Origin: Apoda limacodes
Lineage: Eukaryota > Arthropoda > Insecta > Lepidoptera > Limacodidae
Reading direction: 5' to 3'
Assembly: GCA_946406115.1 (NCBI GenBank)
Contig: OX291550.1
Location: forward strand, 27,132,722-27,196,721
DNA length: 64,000 nucleotides
Below the pieces are notes generated by a model that had not been told where the DNA came from, searched no databases, and saw nothing but the letters and a program-made list of their open reading frames with translations. Both the position numbers and the translations under genes were made by a program. Shown here in pieces: positions 44,650-56,200 of this stretch. Every line of letters starts with the position of its first letter. Position 1 is the stretch's first letter.

Positions 44650-45966
44650 TACAGAACGTAGTTTATAGGATTCCGTACCCAAAGGGTAAAAAATGGGACC
44701 ATATTATTAAGACTCCGCTTTTTTTTTTCTGAGCTGACAATGCAGTTGGCTGTTGCAGCCATTACGGCTTCACCGGGCTTTTTGGGGCGAGAATCTGAAG
44801 GAGCCTTAGCCCATATAGCGCCCAACGCTCAAGGGCTCCCCGCAGGGGAAGCCTTGGCTTGGGTTGTCGCTCTCGGGGGCGTCCCTTCGACCGGCGGGAG
44901 TCTCGATCCCGAAGGTGAGTCACCGCCAGGAGGGGAGTTCCCCGTTACGCGGGTACGATTGCGATTGAGTGGGGGCGAGAAGCGCCCCGGCACTCTTTGA
45001 AACCTCGTGTATCCTTGTGGGCGCCGACGAACCCGGGGACGTCGGCGTCGTGTTTGGAGGGAGGCCCTATTTTGGGAGGTCGTAGTGACTAATCTCGCAA
45101 TCCGTACAGCGAGATCGTCATCTGGGGCCGTTAGTACGTGCCGAGGCCGCCTAACTATAGTTTTACGACCGTGCCGAGGTCGATGTGGATTGCACAATTA
45201 GTCGATTCTGGTGGTTTTGTGTACGCTCGAAAAAGCGGACTGCCAGGTCTTAGAAATATTGGGGAATCGTGGGGAGTTCGAAGTCTCTGTGTAGGTCCGT
45301 ATTGCCAAGAGTACCAGAGGCCGCTCTGAGAAAGCGGTTTTGAAGGGTCTGAAGTTTGTGGAGATTGCGCTTGGATAACGCAAAGACTACGCTAGCATAA
45401 GCTAGTATGGGGCGGATGCAAGTTGTGTAAAGATTCAGCTTATTTCTAAGCGACATCTTACTGTACTTGCCTATCATGGGATAAAGACGACCGAGGACAA
45501 AAGCGGCTCGGTCTCTGACTATTGGTGTGAGCGTGGAAGTTCAAACGACTATCCATGGTCACACCGAGATATATAGTCTTATTTTGCCAGGGAAAAAAAC
45601 GACCGAAGAGAGACACCGCTGTCCGTCCGTCTGTCTATCACCAAGCTGTATCTCATGAACCGTTATAGTTAGTGAAATGATGAAATGTTCACAGAAAATG
45701 TTTTTCTGTTGCTGATATAACAACAAATACTAAAAAACAGAATAAAATAAATATTTAAGGGGGTCCCATACAACAAACGTGATTTTTTTGCTCGATATCG
45801 ATGACGGCAACAGGAAGACGCTTAAAATATAATATTTAGTTATATAGTCACTTTAAAAATAAATAATAAAATTAAAATAAAACAAATATAACGTGATTTT
45901 TTTGCCGTTTTTATAGATAATGGTACAGAACCCTTCGTGCGCGAGTCCGACTCGCACTTGGCCGAT
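44650..45966 (-). repeat. TCGGCC-family repeat split by a jockey LINE
   Basis: The minus strand starts TCGGCCAAGTGCGAGTCGGA (45966) and runs to GGACGGACAGCGG at 45620; it resumes after the LINE at 44719 and ends with CCTTTGGGTACGGAATCC near 44670. The second such repeat in the window used as an insertion target. Confidence 0.8.
44720..45615 (-). mobile_element. 5'-truncated jockey-type LINE, second copy
   Basis: Minus-strand sequence matches the 3' 900 bp of 21896-24324: MIGKYSKMSLRNKLNLYTTC, FALSKRNLHKLQTLQNRFLR, VRRPRHVL and the Arg/Pro-rich end, then GTCAGCTCAG and poly(A) at 44720-44730. It is flanked by CCGCT (44715-44719 and 45616-45620). Several frameshifts. Confidence 0.85.
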
Positions 45967-46828
45967 TTTGACACAGCTTTACTGCCACTAAAAAACGAAA
46001 CGAATAGTTTTGCTGGTGTGAATATCCAAAAATGTCTATGCACCACAACGGAAAATATAAACATTTTTACACAAAATGGTACAATTTTGTCGTCATTGTG
46101 ACCAATTTTTGGTGTGTGTATCAAAAACATTATCCAATGTTTATATTTTTATTTCTATGTTACTTTGTTACCTACGTAATATATAAAATAACTTATATGT
46201 TCCTAAAATAATTGTAATAAGTATTGCAATATATTTAATGGAAAAAATTATACAAAGTTACACCTATGATTTGAACAAATATTAAAACATGTGATTATTT
46301 TGTTTTATTTGTGAAACACTGACTAGGTACCTATCGAATTAAAAAAATAAATCTTAACAATAGGAGCTATGTCGAATCGATATGAGGGAACATCACTATT
46401 ATATCGTTAATATATTTATCGATATATTTTACATCACTATTTGAAGAAGTAGAAGAGCGTATGTTATCTGTGACAGCCTGGCGATTACAGCACCAATACG
46501 GGGAATGCGGAACTTACCCGGAAAAATGAAGTGTCTCATCTGTAGCTTGATACTTATATGTAAATCTGTGAATCATTTCATACAATGCGTTTAATGTCAT
46601 AATTTAGCTAATTTAATAAGACATAAATTCTGTATGACACACTACAAATCTTAACTCATTCTCTTTAGTTGGATTATCGACATTAAGCGCATAATGTACA
46701 GTACCTTGAGGACCGAGCTTCGCTCATTTTTTTTAGCAACGCCATCTATTGTCAAGTAGCTGAACAACTGCCATCTATTGTGAAGTAGCTTTATCGTTGC
46801 TGTTTCGGAAAAATAATAGGAATATTAA

Positions 46829-46867
<39 letters not shown>

Positions 46868-46936
46868 TTATACAAGAATTGCTGGTTTTAAGGTATAAGA
46901 TTTATAAGGGCGTTCCATCTGGCGATTTTTTAACAC
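45967..46936. other. Gene-free stretch with short repeats
   Basis: Contains a 32-bp direct duplication around GCCATCTATTGTSAAGTAGCT (46738-46793) and a (TA)n run at 46832-46864. No gene recognised. Confidence 0.5.
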
Positions 46937-46939
46937 TAA

Positions 46940-47378
46940 CAGTGCGTTCGTTCTGGGATGCAGAATCATTATTTTCATTACTTTTGCCACCTGTCATCCG
47001 TTCGTTTAGCATTGGTATCAAAAATATCAAAATTTTCGTATCATCTGTGACAAACTGTCATGCGTTCGTTTACGATATTTTTGTTATTTTTGTCACTTTT
47101 GCCACCGAATAACGAAACTTTAGACCCATGTCTGGAGGTGGGGTTTTTGTGTTAATCTGGCAAACTGCCAATACATATTCATTGTTTATGGTAGTGTGTG
47201 TGTGTTTTATCGTAGTGTGTGTACGTCAACCGTTCGTTTTGCAAGTTTTGTAACCAAAAATTTTGTTAGTAACGTTTCAAAGCTAAACGAACGGTAGGTG
47301 TCGGTGGCAAAACTGGCGTTTTCAAAAGTGTGAAAAGTATCATTCGTGGGAACTCTGAATCCCAGAACGAACGCGCCC
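46940..47378. mobile_element. MITE with TAA duplication (Harbinger-type)
   Basis: Left end CAGTGCGTTCGTTCTGGGAT, right end complement GGGCGCGTTCGTTCTGGGAT, flanked by TAA at 46937-46939 and 47379-47381. About 440 bp, no coding capacity. Sits less than 1 kb upstream of NTPCR. Confidence 0.65.
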
Positions 47379-47481
47379 TAAGTAGCAGATTTTTTTAGCG
47401 GTTCGCGTTTCATTAACTTTTGGTAGCAAAATAATAGCAAAATATAATGTTGACTTTTAGCGTTTCTTTTGAGCATTTTTT

Positions 47482-47802
47482 CTACGAAATGTTGCTACCA
47501 AAAATCCATGTCGGGAGGTGGGTATTTTGTGCTACTTTTTGACGTTGGTTTTTTAGGGAAAAGTTTATTTTTGCATTATAAACTAAACATATATCTTTGT
47601 TATTATCTACAAAAAAATCAAAATCAAATACTTTAGTATATACACGCACGGAACTGTCAAAAAATGACGCGCAACTCATGTCATTTGGACAATGGACAAT
47701 AATGGCGCCGCTGAAATTATCAGATGCGCTCAAACGGAATGCAAAAGGAACGCCCTCGGTCAACAAAACGCCACTATATTCAAAACTACCTACAGTCGCC
47801 AT
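47482..47802 (-). CDS. Candidate divergent exon, unknown protein
   Basis: A 106-codon minus-strand frame starts CAATATGG (good start context) 71 bp from the NTPCR start codon, in the opposite direction: ATVGSFEYSGVLLTEGVPFA, RLSASDNFSGAIIVHCPN, then FDFFVDNNKD. The first ~55 codons look protein-like; the last third overlaps sequence resembling repeat text at 47125. A donor such as ACTAAA|GTATTT might end the exon earlier. I do not recognise the protein; it may be chance. Confidence 0.3.
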   Translation of the reverse strand: MATVGSFEYSGVLLTEGVPFAFRLSASDNFSGAIIVHCPNDMSCASFFDSSVRVYTKVFDFDFFVDNNKDICLVYNAKINFSLKNQRQKVAQNTHLPTWIFGSNIS

Positions 47803-47873
47803 ATTGAAATAGTATTTAAAAAAAAAAAAAAAAAAAAAAACAATTCAAATCCTTAATTTCAAAGTGTTTAACT
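47803..47873. promoter_or_regulatory. NTPCR 5' flank / possible bidirectional promoter
   Basis: A 71-bp gap between two outward-facing start codons, including a ~20-bp A-run (47820-47840). No TATA box is evident. Confidence 0.3.
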
Positions 47874-47919
47874 ATGCAAAATTATAAATATAAATTCTTC
47901 ATTCTCACAGGAGACCCGG
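47874..47919 (+). CDS. NTPCR: NTPCR exon 1
   Basis: ATG at 47874; encodes MQNYKYKFFILTGDP and the first base of Gly; donor CCGG|GTTAGG. The following 89-bp intron splits the P-loop. Confidence 0.8.
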
Positions 47920-50900
47920 GTTAGGTAGCTTTGATGCTGAGCGAAGTTTTGATCTACATTTTTGAATTCATACATGTATTTCCATATATTTTATATTTGT
48001 CACTTCAGGTGTTGGAAAGACAACTTTAACTAAGAAAATTTCTTCTATGGTAAAAGAAAAGGGTATAAGAACTTCAGGGTTTTACACCGAAGAAGTCAGA
48101 AAAAACGGAGTTAGAGAAGGATTTGATGTTGTTACTCTGGACGGTGAAAGAGGAAGTTTGGCAAAAGATCAAACTCTTTTATCTCACCCAGTAAAATATA
48201 GAGTTGGCAAATATGGAGTTTTAATACAAGAATTTGAAAAAGTTGCTTTACCTTCTATACACAAGGTGGGCTGCTAATGTGTGTATTCAATCATCTTTTT
48301 ATTATACAAACTACCACATTTAACTACAGACATTTCACTAAATGCTTTGCTAGCCACATGTGGCTGTGGCTACTTGTGTTCTGTGCACACGCAGACTACA
48401 AGAAAGACTTCAGCAGCTTACATACAAGTTGTATTGAATAAGCCAGCCAGTCATTCCGTCAGAGTAACTAAAAGGGGGCGCAAGGGCTCAGCATAGCTAT
48501 AGGTATATTAGTGATGTCATGCATTGACCAGCTTGTCAACCTTTTTGTCTATGAGTAAGCAAAAAATTGCTACTGTGTGTGTGTGTGTGTGTGTGTAGAC
48601 AATATATATTAACATAACATACATATATATAAAATTCATTAACATACAATAACGCAATAATATAATGATGCAAATAATAGGTATTTATCTAAGAATATTT
48701 CTAATAATTTATCATTTACTTTCATATGAACACATTATATTCAATAATTTTATTTGTTGGTTTTGCATATAATCAATATACCTAATATGAAAATTAGTTC
48801 ATTTGTTGGGATATAATTGTTGGGTTAGCTAAATATATTTCAAAATATTTAGTTGAATTACTATCAAATTGTGTAGCACTCATTACAATTCAATTCAATA
48901 ATATTACAATACATTATTTATTATCTATTTATTTAATTTTTTATATTTATTTCATTTGTTATTTTATGATCAGTATAAGATTATGTTCATTTCAATAGTT
49001 ATATTTATTACTATGTAATTTAGTACCTGATTATATTTATTATTTTTGTTCCCCATTGGTTATCGGTTCCTGCCCTTCATTTAACAAATTTCAAATTTTC
49101 TACACTTCATTTAACTTTTCTTAAAGCTTGAGTAAAAAAATATTGTAGTTATTTTGTAACAGTATTATGTTCTAATACTTAAAAAAAATTATTCTTTAAA
49201 TAATGTCTTTTTATTCTTATTTTCTCTAGATTTAGAGCAGCAGCAGAATTTTTAGTCTACTGCTCCCTTGAGGACCAGCCAGATTGGGAGAGTTAGAGAG
49301 GTTTATGATGCTTTATAGTGGAATCTGGTTAAGATGCAGAGCATTCATAAGAATATGGTTCTTTTTGTTTCTTGGGGTGGAGCCAGATATGTCATTGGTT
49401 CTGCTTATCTTTGTATGTGGTTCACTTCTTTTACATTTTTCTTTTTAATCTTGTGATGGGCAGAGATTTCTTTTATTACTGTTGCAGTTCTGAAGTAAAA
49501 CTATTTTATTATATTAAATAATGACATGTTTTCCCCCTTTTCTCAGTTTTTAAACTTCAGTCTGTAGGATTTTTCTTATTACTAATATTTTCCTAGGAAA
49601 GTCTTACTTAATGTTATAAGCAATATCGGCAAAGGTCTTATTGTTTTTAAGGATTTCATAAAATAGTATTTTGTGGATAAAACCATGAATGAAGTTAAAA
49701 GCTTTCTTTTTTTCCAAAACTCAACTTTAAACTTTAATCCAGTTTAAACAATGAACCATCACAAGCTTAAAATCTATGTCTATCAGTACTTTTAAATAGT
49801 TGACATATTTGGTACAAAATCCTCAGGATCAGCAGTAGTGATGGGGGTTCCACAAGGATCGATATTGGGACTGTTTTTGTTTTTCGTATATATATTAACA
49901 ATTTGCCTTATTTTGCTGAAAATTTTTGCCAAGTCATTTTGTTTGCTGATGACACATCCTTAATATTTAATGTTGATAGGAAAACGAAAACTATGACGAT
50001 GTCAATGATGCCTTATCAGCAATACTTGATTGGTTTGCAGTAATTATTGCTTAATTCCAGAAAAACCAAGTGCATCTAATTTGCTTTACTTATATCCTAA
50101 ATAGTATATGCTTATAAGCTTAAATGGTGACAGTTCGGATTTGATAGATTTAACTATTTTTTTGGGCGTCACATTGGATCCCAAACTACAATGGAATACA
50201 CATATGTCTATACTTGCTGAAAAACTTAGCTCAGCTGCCTTCTCTGTTAAGAAAGTCAGGCATTTAACTAATTAGTCAGTTTCAACTGCCTGCTTAGTTT
50301 ATTTTAGTTATTTTCACAGCATCATGTCATATGGAATTCTGTTGAAGGGCAGAGCAGCTGATATAGAGTCAATTTTCATATTACAAAAAAGAGCTATTAG
50401 GTCTAGCTATAACTTGAAACCTTGGGTTTCCCTCAGAGAAGTTTTTAAGAACATCGGCATTTTAACTATGACATCACAATATATTTATGCAAATATAATG
50501 TATGTTCATAGAAACTTGTCCCTGTACTGTAAAAAAAGCGATGTACACAGTGTTAATACACGAAATAAACTTAAATTAATAGATTTTACTAGTTGTCTTC
50601 AAAAAATTAACAATTTGTTTCTTGGGCAGTGTGTACGCTTCTATAACAAGATCCCACAGACTACCCTGAACTTGCCTTTACATCAATTTAAATCTGCAAT
50701 AAAATGTCATTTGATAAAAGGAGGGCCTGTTGACGAGTATTTAAATGACAATTTGTAACTTGACTCATGATTCCACTATTATTATATTTACTTATTATAA
50801 TAATTTTACTATTTGTATTTAAACTAAAGTTTTTTTTTGTGGTATTGTTACCAACTTATTTATATGTTTTATTGTTCTCAATTTTATTTGTATTGATTTT

Positions 50901-52399
50901 CTTTTTAAGTACTTAACTACATGTACTTTTATTTAAAAATTGACATGTAAAAGCGCCTTTTTAGGGCCTACGTACTGAATAAATAAATAAACTCCTAAAC
51001 TAAATTGTATCTAATGGGATCGAGTTTGCTGTGTGCCAGCTTTCTATTAAATTGTTTAATTTAGAAGTTATGCAGAATTCTAGATTTTCATACAAATGGT
51101 GTCATATAAATTTTTTCCTGCCTCCGCTCGCCTTGTTAGGTACTCACACCTAGATGATTTCGGTTCAAAATAATGTAGGTGTTCATAAATATCTATTAAA
51201 TTATTAAAATCACCTTTAATTGTTGTTCAAAACAGAATAAAATAAGTCGTACACAACACAATGCTTCCTCTGTTGACAACGTAATGAGTTTGTACTAACG
51301 TGTATCACTACGACGAGTAGGGTTGCCAGGTCTTAAAACCAAAAAGCAGGACAGACCACTTAGTTAACCCGGACATTTGGGTAAAAAGGCCAGACATCTT
51401 CAATTCTTTAGTTTGAGTATAACACGACAATTTTTACGACATAAAACAAGGTTGTTTCATCATTTACTATAAAATCTTCTTAAATTCTAATGAAACAACA
51501 ATAAAATTGAATGAATCTGTCTTCATTATTATTAATAATTCAATATTCAATACAATATTATTTTTAAAATTCAGGACGCGGGGAGAACAGTGCTAGTCCG
51601 CTCGCTTGCGCTAGCGATAGAAGGTGAGGCGGGCGGAGCATAAACAAACACATGACAAATGGAAAAAAAAATATAAAAACCCTAACAAAAGCCGGACAGG
51701 CTGGACACCGTCTAATTCGGCCGCACACGCAACCAAAAAGCCTGACTGTGTCTGGCTTTATCCGGACGCCTGGCAACCCTTAACACGAGCCAAAAAACTT
51801 AAAACTGCGGTCTTTAAGGTTCGCTTTTACTAAGAATAGGGCGTGCCCCAACATTGTCAAAAGTCTCTATGAATAGTTAAGTTTATTTCTTACTCATTCC
51901 GAAGAGTTTCAAATAGGGCGAAGAGTACCGATTCAAGTAATTTCTATTGTATTGTTGTTCCGAATTTGGGTACTAAATTCCATTCTCGATTGAGCAGTAT
52001 AATAATTTTCTAAGTTACTAACTTCTATATTTTTCGATCGCACTAGGATTTTATGACTAAAACTAGTCACAAGAGTTACCCCTCCCCTTAGATAGCTATG
52101 TCAAAATTTATAAATAGCTCCTAAAAATTTGAAACTTTCAGACTGAAGATTCTCAACTGCAACTAATAGTTATTGACGAGATTGGAAAAATGGAGTTCTT
52201 CAGTGAATCTTTCAAGGCTAGGATAAAAGAAATATTCAGCTCATCTTCGGATAGTATAGTTTTAGCCACTATACCCATAAGAAAAAGTGACCAGCTCATA
52301 GAAAATATACGAAACAGCAATCATTCTAAAGTTTGGATGGTAAGTGTAACTAAGCTAAACTACATAATTGTAGGAATTATAAATCTAACTCATCTTTAA
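47874..52399 (+). CDS. NTPCR: Nucleoside-triphosphatase NTPCR (THEP1 family)
   Basis: Three exons found: 47874-47919, 48009-48265, 52142-52339, phases consistent. The family hydrolyses NTPs to NDPs and is cytosolic in animals. MQNYKYKFFILTG joins DPGVGKTTLTKK across intron 1, making the Walker A loop GDPGVGKTT. Then SGFYTEEVR, GFDVVTLDGERG, KYRVGKYGVL, FEKVALP, and IVIDEIGKMEFFS (Walker B, D-E) and ATIPIRKSDQL. Coding seen totals 167 residues; human NTPCR has 190, so about 20 C-terminal residues are missing. They are either in an unfound exon or come from read-through of the last donor (VSVTKLNYIIVGIINLTHL, stop at 52397-52399), which would give about 187 residues. Intron 2 holds a LINE and a MITE. 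Confidence 0.88.
48009..48265 (+). CDS. NTPCR: NTPCR exon 2
   Basis: Acceptor TCACTTCAG, donor CACAAG|GTGGGC. Encodes GVGKTTLTKKISSMVKEKG and SGFYTEEVRKNGVREGF. Confidence 0.92.
48266..49815. other. NTPCR intron 2, first part
   Basis: AT-rich intron with a (TG)n run at 48574-48596. No exon or named repeat recognised. Confidence 0.5.
49820..50995 (+). pseudogene. LINE fragment (CR1/Daphne-like), in NTPCR intron
   Basis: Frames in order: VVMGVPQGSILG, VILFADDTSLIFN (catalytic FADD), then LGVTLDPKLQWNTH and, in the open frame 50324-50758, MSYGILLKGRAADIESIFIL, QKRAIRSSYNLKP and FLGQCVRFYNKIPQ, the C-terminal thumb and tail. A 3' untranslated part ends CGCCTTTTTAGGGCCTACGT and TGAATAAATAAATAA at about 50995. 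5'-truncated with frameshifts; non-functional. Confidence 0.8.
51321..51782. mobile_element. MITE with AGGGTTGCCAGG ends
   Basis: AGGGTTGCCAGG at the left and CCTGGCAACCCT at the right enclose about 460 bp with further weak inverted matches (AAAAAGC.GGAC). No clear duplication. In NTPCR intron 2. Confidence 0.6.
52142..52339 (+). CDS. NTPCR: NTPCR exon 3
   Basis: Acceptor AAACTTTCAG, donor TGGATG|GTAAGT. Encodes LQLIVIDEIGKMEFFSESF and IVLATIPIRKSDQLIENI. Confidence 0.9.
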
Positions 52400-52544
52400 C
52401 TTTTTTAAATAAGCCATGCTAACTAATATTCTTTTACACATAGTAAAATTAATATACAACTTCTAGTGACTTATAAAATCCTAGTACATCAATCTTATAA
52501 ACACACAAAATCTTCATTAAAATAAGAAATACAATATAAATATA

Positions 52545-52763
52545 CATACATAGAAATAATCTCTCTTCGTTTATGACTCCCTGAAGGTTAGAGTCTTAGA
52601 AGATAATATATTATACATGCCATATCCATGGCTATAATATCATCAATATAAATAAATACTTTCATATCAAAGATTCAGTCAAAAGATTAACCTCGAGCCA
52701 GGACTTGAACCTGCGACCCTTACAATCCGTGTAAGTGCTCTACCACTGAGTTACCGAGGCACA
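52545..52763 (-). mobile_element. tRNA-derived SINE (tRNA-like head)
   Basis: On the minus strand TAACTCAGTGG (box A, 52753-52743) and GGTTCAAGTCC (box B, 52711-52701) flank an anticodon-like arm CTTAC-ACGGATT-GTAAG. Position 33 is C rather than T and the acceptor stem is imperfect, so it is a SINE head, not a working tRNA gene. Lies between NTPCR and hydratase B 3' ends. Confidence 0.6.
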
Positions 52764-53064
52764 AGTCTGACTGATGAAAATCCCAACAACATTAAAAAAT
52801 AAAATAAGTAAAATTAATAAAAACTTAAAATTAAATATAACTTATTCAAAACCTGATAGCATCATAATCAGACCATTTTATACGCCTAATAATACCAACG
52901 GCCACACATGCAAACATATATTTTTTTACTTTAAAAGATTTATGATTCAATAACGAATTTACATCAAAATCTAAAGTGCTACTTTTGTGCATTTCGACAA
53001 TACAGGGAGTATTTATTATTACTCATTATATTAGCACTGAAATAAACGTAAACTAACTTAGAGT

Positions 53065-53249
53065 CTATTTTGTGCTGTTAAATAAAGCTCTTTCAAAGTT
53101 TAACCCTTCGTGTAGTGTAGTCTCATATGCCTGGTTAATTGCCTGCTTTGCCAGACCAACTGCTCTAGGACAGTTCGTCCCAATCTTATCTGCCAGCTTA
53201 ATAGTTTCTTTTAGAAGCTTGTCCTCTGGACACACTTTGCTTACGAAAC
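53065..53249 (-). CDS. Hydratase B last exon
   Basis: Acceptor AATTTCACAG; encodes [39 protein letters not shown] and FERALFNSTK, stop at 53067-53065. Ends before the position where paralogue A has its last intron. Confidence 0.88.
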
Positions 53250-56200
53250 CTGTGAAATTAATAATCCAAATTGTAACTTTTGGGTTCTCGTAGTTCTCTA
53301 GTAAGAACTAGACATTTTCTCTCTCTCTCTCACTCTCATATCTCCAGGATAAAAAGTAGTCCCGAGACCTAAGCTATGACCCTAATAAATAGTTCAGATT
53401 TATGATATTTATTGGGATTTATATTTTTACTTTTTAATGATTCTATTTAAAAAGAAAAAAGAGGAGATTTTAGTAAGAAGATATTTATAAAATCATTATT
53501 ACATAAGTAGGATTTAAGTCTAAAGATAACAAAAATAAAGTTTGCAAAGTTTAGCAAAGATTAAAAGGTCAAGTAATTTTGGTGGCGCAATTCTTCATTC
53601 ATGTATTACCGATTTTTAAAACATCTCTTAATCGCTTTATATACCTAGGTACAACTTGGTTCAGGTGTAGAAATACGGGTGTAAAACATAAAAAGAAAAA
53701 CACTTTACCAAAGTAACGCAGCGAACGACCTGTTTAATAATTACTATTAAGCTAATGCTTACGTTACATAAAACACCTGGCAGACGTTGTTCTGCGCTTT
53801 TCGTTTCTTTTGCGCTGTAACGCTATCCTCGAGCCTAACTACCGGTGTCCGCTCGCATCGCTCGACTGCGTTTTCGTTTACCATTCTTTCTGATTTTGTT
53901 TTCTTTCTGCTCGGCTCGTAAGGGTCTGATTTTTAATAGCCTATAACCTCCCGCAACAACATGGCTATTTGATATCAAAAAGGAATTTCTCAAATGTTAC
54001 TGGAAGTTCAAAGATTGCGCGTTTAAACAAAAAAAACTGGCCGAATTCAGTCCCAATATAGAATACTAGCTGTTGCCCGCGACGTCGTCTGCGTGAACCC
54101 TATACTATAGCATCACTTTTTGTGAACGAAACCTTCTAGTTAGCAAATAGGAAACATTTTTATATGGTGAAAAATTATAACACATCTAAGTTATGACTTT
54201 ACACGATTTTTTAACATAAAATAAATGGCTATTTGTGAGTAGAATTATTAATTATTTAGAAGCAAGTCAAATATGCGTCGTTAGATTACACGTTGTTAGA
54301 GAATACGTTGAAGGAATAAAGGTTCACCGCTCGTTCCCCGTAGGTATATAGCGTGATAATATGTAGCCTATATGTTGACCCGACTTTTTTAATATTAGTG
54401 CCAAATTTGAAGTAAATCCATGCAGTACTTTTTGAGTTTATCTCGAACATACATACAGACAAACAGAGAAAATTCTAATAACTATATTTTTGGCTTCGGT
54501 ATCGATTGTAGATTACACCCCAAGTATTCTTTTATAAAAATATCCAATGTACAGTTTTGACTTTACTACCATTTTATTATATGTATAGACTATATTTTTG
54601 GCTTCGGTATCGATTGTAGATCACACCCCAAGTATTCTTTTATAAAAATATTCAATGTACAGTTTTGACTTTCCTACCATTTTATTATATGTATAGACTA
54701 TATTTTTGGCTTCGGTATCGATTGTAGATCACACCCCAAGTATTCTTTTATAAAAATATTCAATGTACAGTTTTGACTTTCCTACCATTTTATTATATGT
54801 ATAGATAAGCCGTAAGAATGGCAAAATTACTCATAAACAGTAGGTGAGTGTACAAAAAGGTCTGTGCTACGCATTTGACCGCAAAATCAAGTTGGTTGTT
54901 ATAGAAAAAAAATAGGGAATTTTAAAGAAAACGTCTCAGTTTTCCCATGTACAGGTGAACAGTCAGTACCGCTCAAAAGTGACTGCTTAGGGCTAAGAGT
55001 TATTCTCTAATATAGTAGCAGCTTTCTATACCTACGTAATTTACGGTGGGTTATTTCACAGGGTAATTTTGTTCATGGGCTCATAAAGAATATAATACTA
55101 CGTTTTACATGGGCCTGTAGTCTATATGTCGCAGCCATCTGGGTTCAATTAGCCAGTTAATTGGGCGCCTAGGCAGATCGTTAAATATGGGAAAGAAATA
55201 ATCATATAACTGAACAGATTATTATATGAAACTTGACTCGAAGTGGAAGGCTCCGTTCGCTTTGCTCGCTTCGCATCGACAAGAGACAGTGAACCAAACT
55301 TAAAATACATGACTAATAAAGTGCGATTTCTGTTCCTATTTTTTTCATACTTGACGATCTGCCTAGTCGTCAAATTAATTAAAATGAGACCATTTCGGTT
55401 CTAGATTCGGTGAGAATGAATTCCCTGCGATGGCGAGCGGTGAGTAGAAAGTAGCCGAAGACATCATTTCGAACAATTCCTCAGAACCCATCCCATTGTA
55501 AAAGCGGTAGAACACACACAGGGAGGCAAAGTCTCTCCTCAGACTTAAGGGTTCGATACGGCAAGTGAGTTTGAGATCGTTGACGATTCTCACAGCCCGT
55601 CGTTGAACTGAGTCAAAAGGGCCAAGCTGATATCAGAGTGCACCAGCCCAGAGATGGCAGCAGTACTTTATATGAGCCCGAACTTGCGACTTATAAAGCA
55701 GCAACCTCTGCTCCGACGTGAAGTATTGCCTCGCTCTGTTGAGTACACCTAGTTTTTTGGACGCCAGCTTCACCTTGTCATGCAAATGATCTCGGAACTT
55801 CGATAGAAGACCACGGTGCCAGACCCGATCGATCGCCTTCACTATGTCCAGGCTACATGCCAATGACTCCCCCTGACTCTTAATGGCTAGTGCCCATCGG
55901 TGTGTGAGATACACTAGAAGGTCATCAGTCGAGCGACCGTGGCGAAAGCCATATTAACGGTCACTGACCAAGTCGTATACTTCTAGGTATCTTAGAAGCT
56001 GTGTGTTGATCACACGCTCCATCACCATGAAGAGGAGAGAGGTAATAGGTCTATCGCTCTTTTTGGGCACCTTCGCAATCTTTCATGAAGACGGAAATTG
56101 CCTAGTGTGGTAGGAAAGCGCGAAGAGGCGCGTGACTACAGGATGCTGGTATACCGTCTGCCCCACTCGACTTATGAACGTCTAGAGAAAGCAACGCACG

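Noticed and set aside
52689..52763. Functional tRNA gene on the minus strand
   Set aside because: Boxes A and B are good, but the base before the anticodon is not T, the acceptor stem is imperfect, and a SINE-like body follows.
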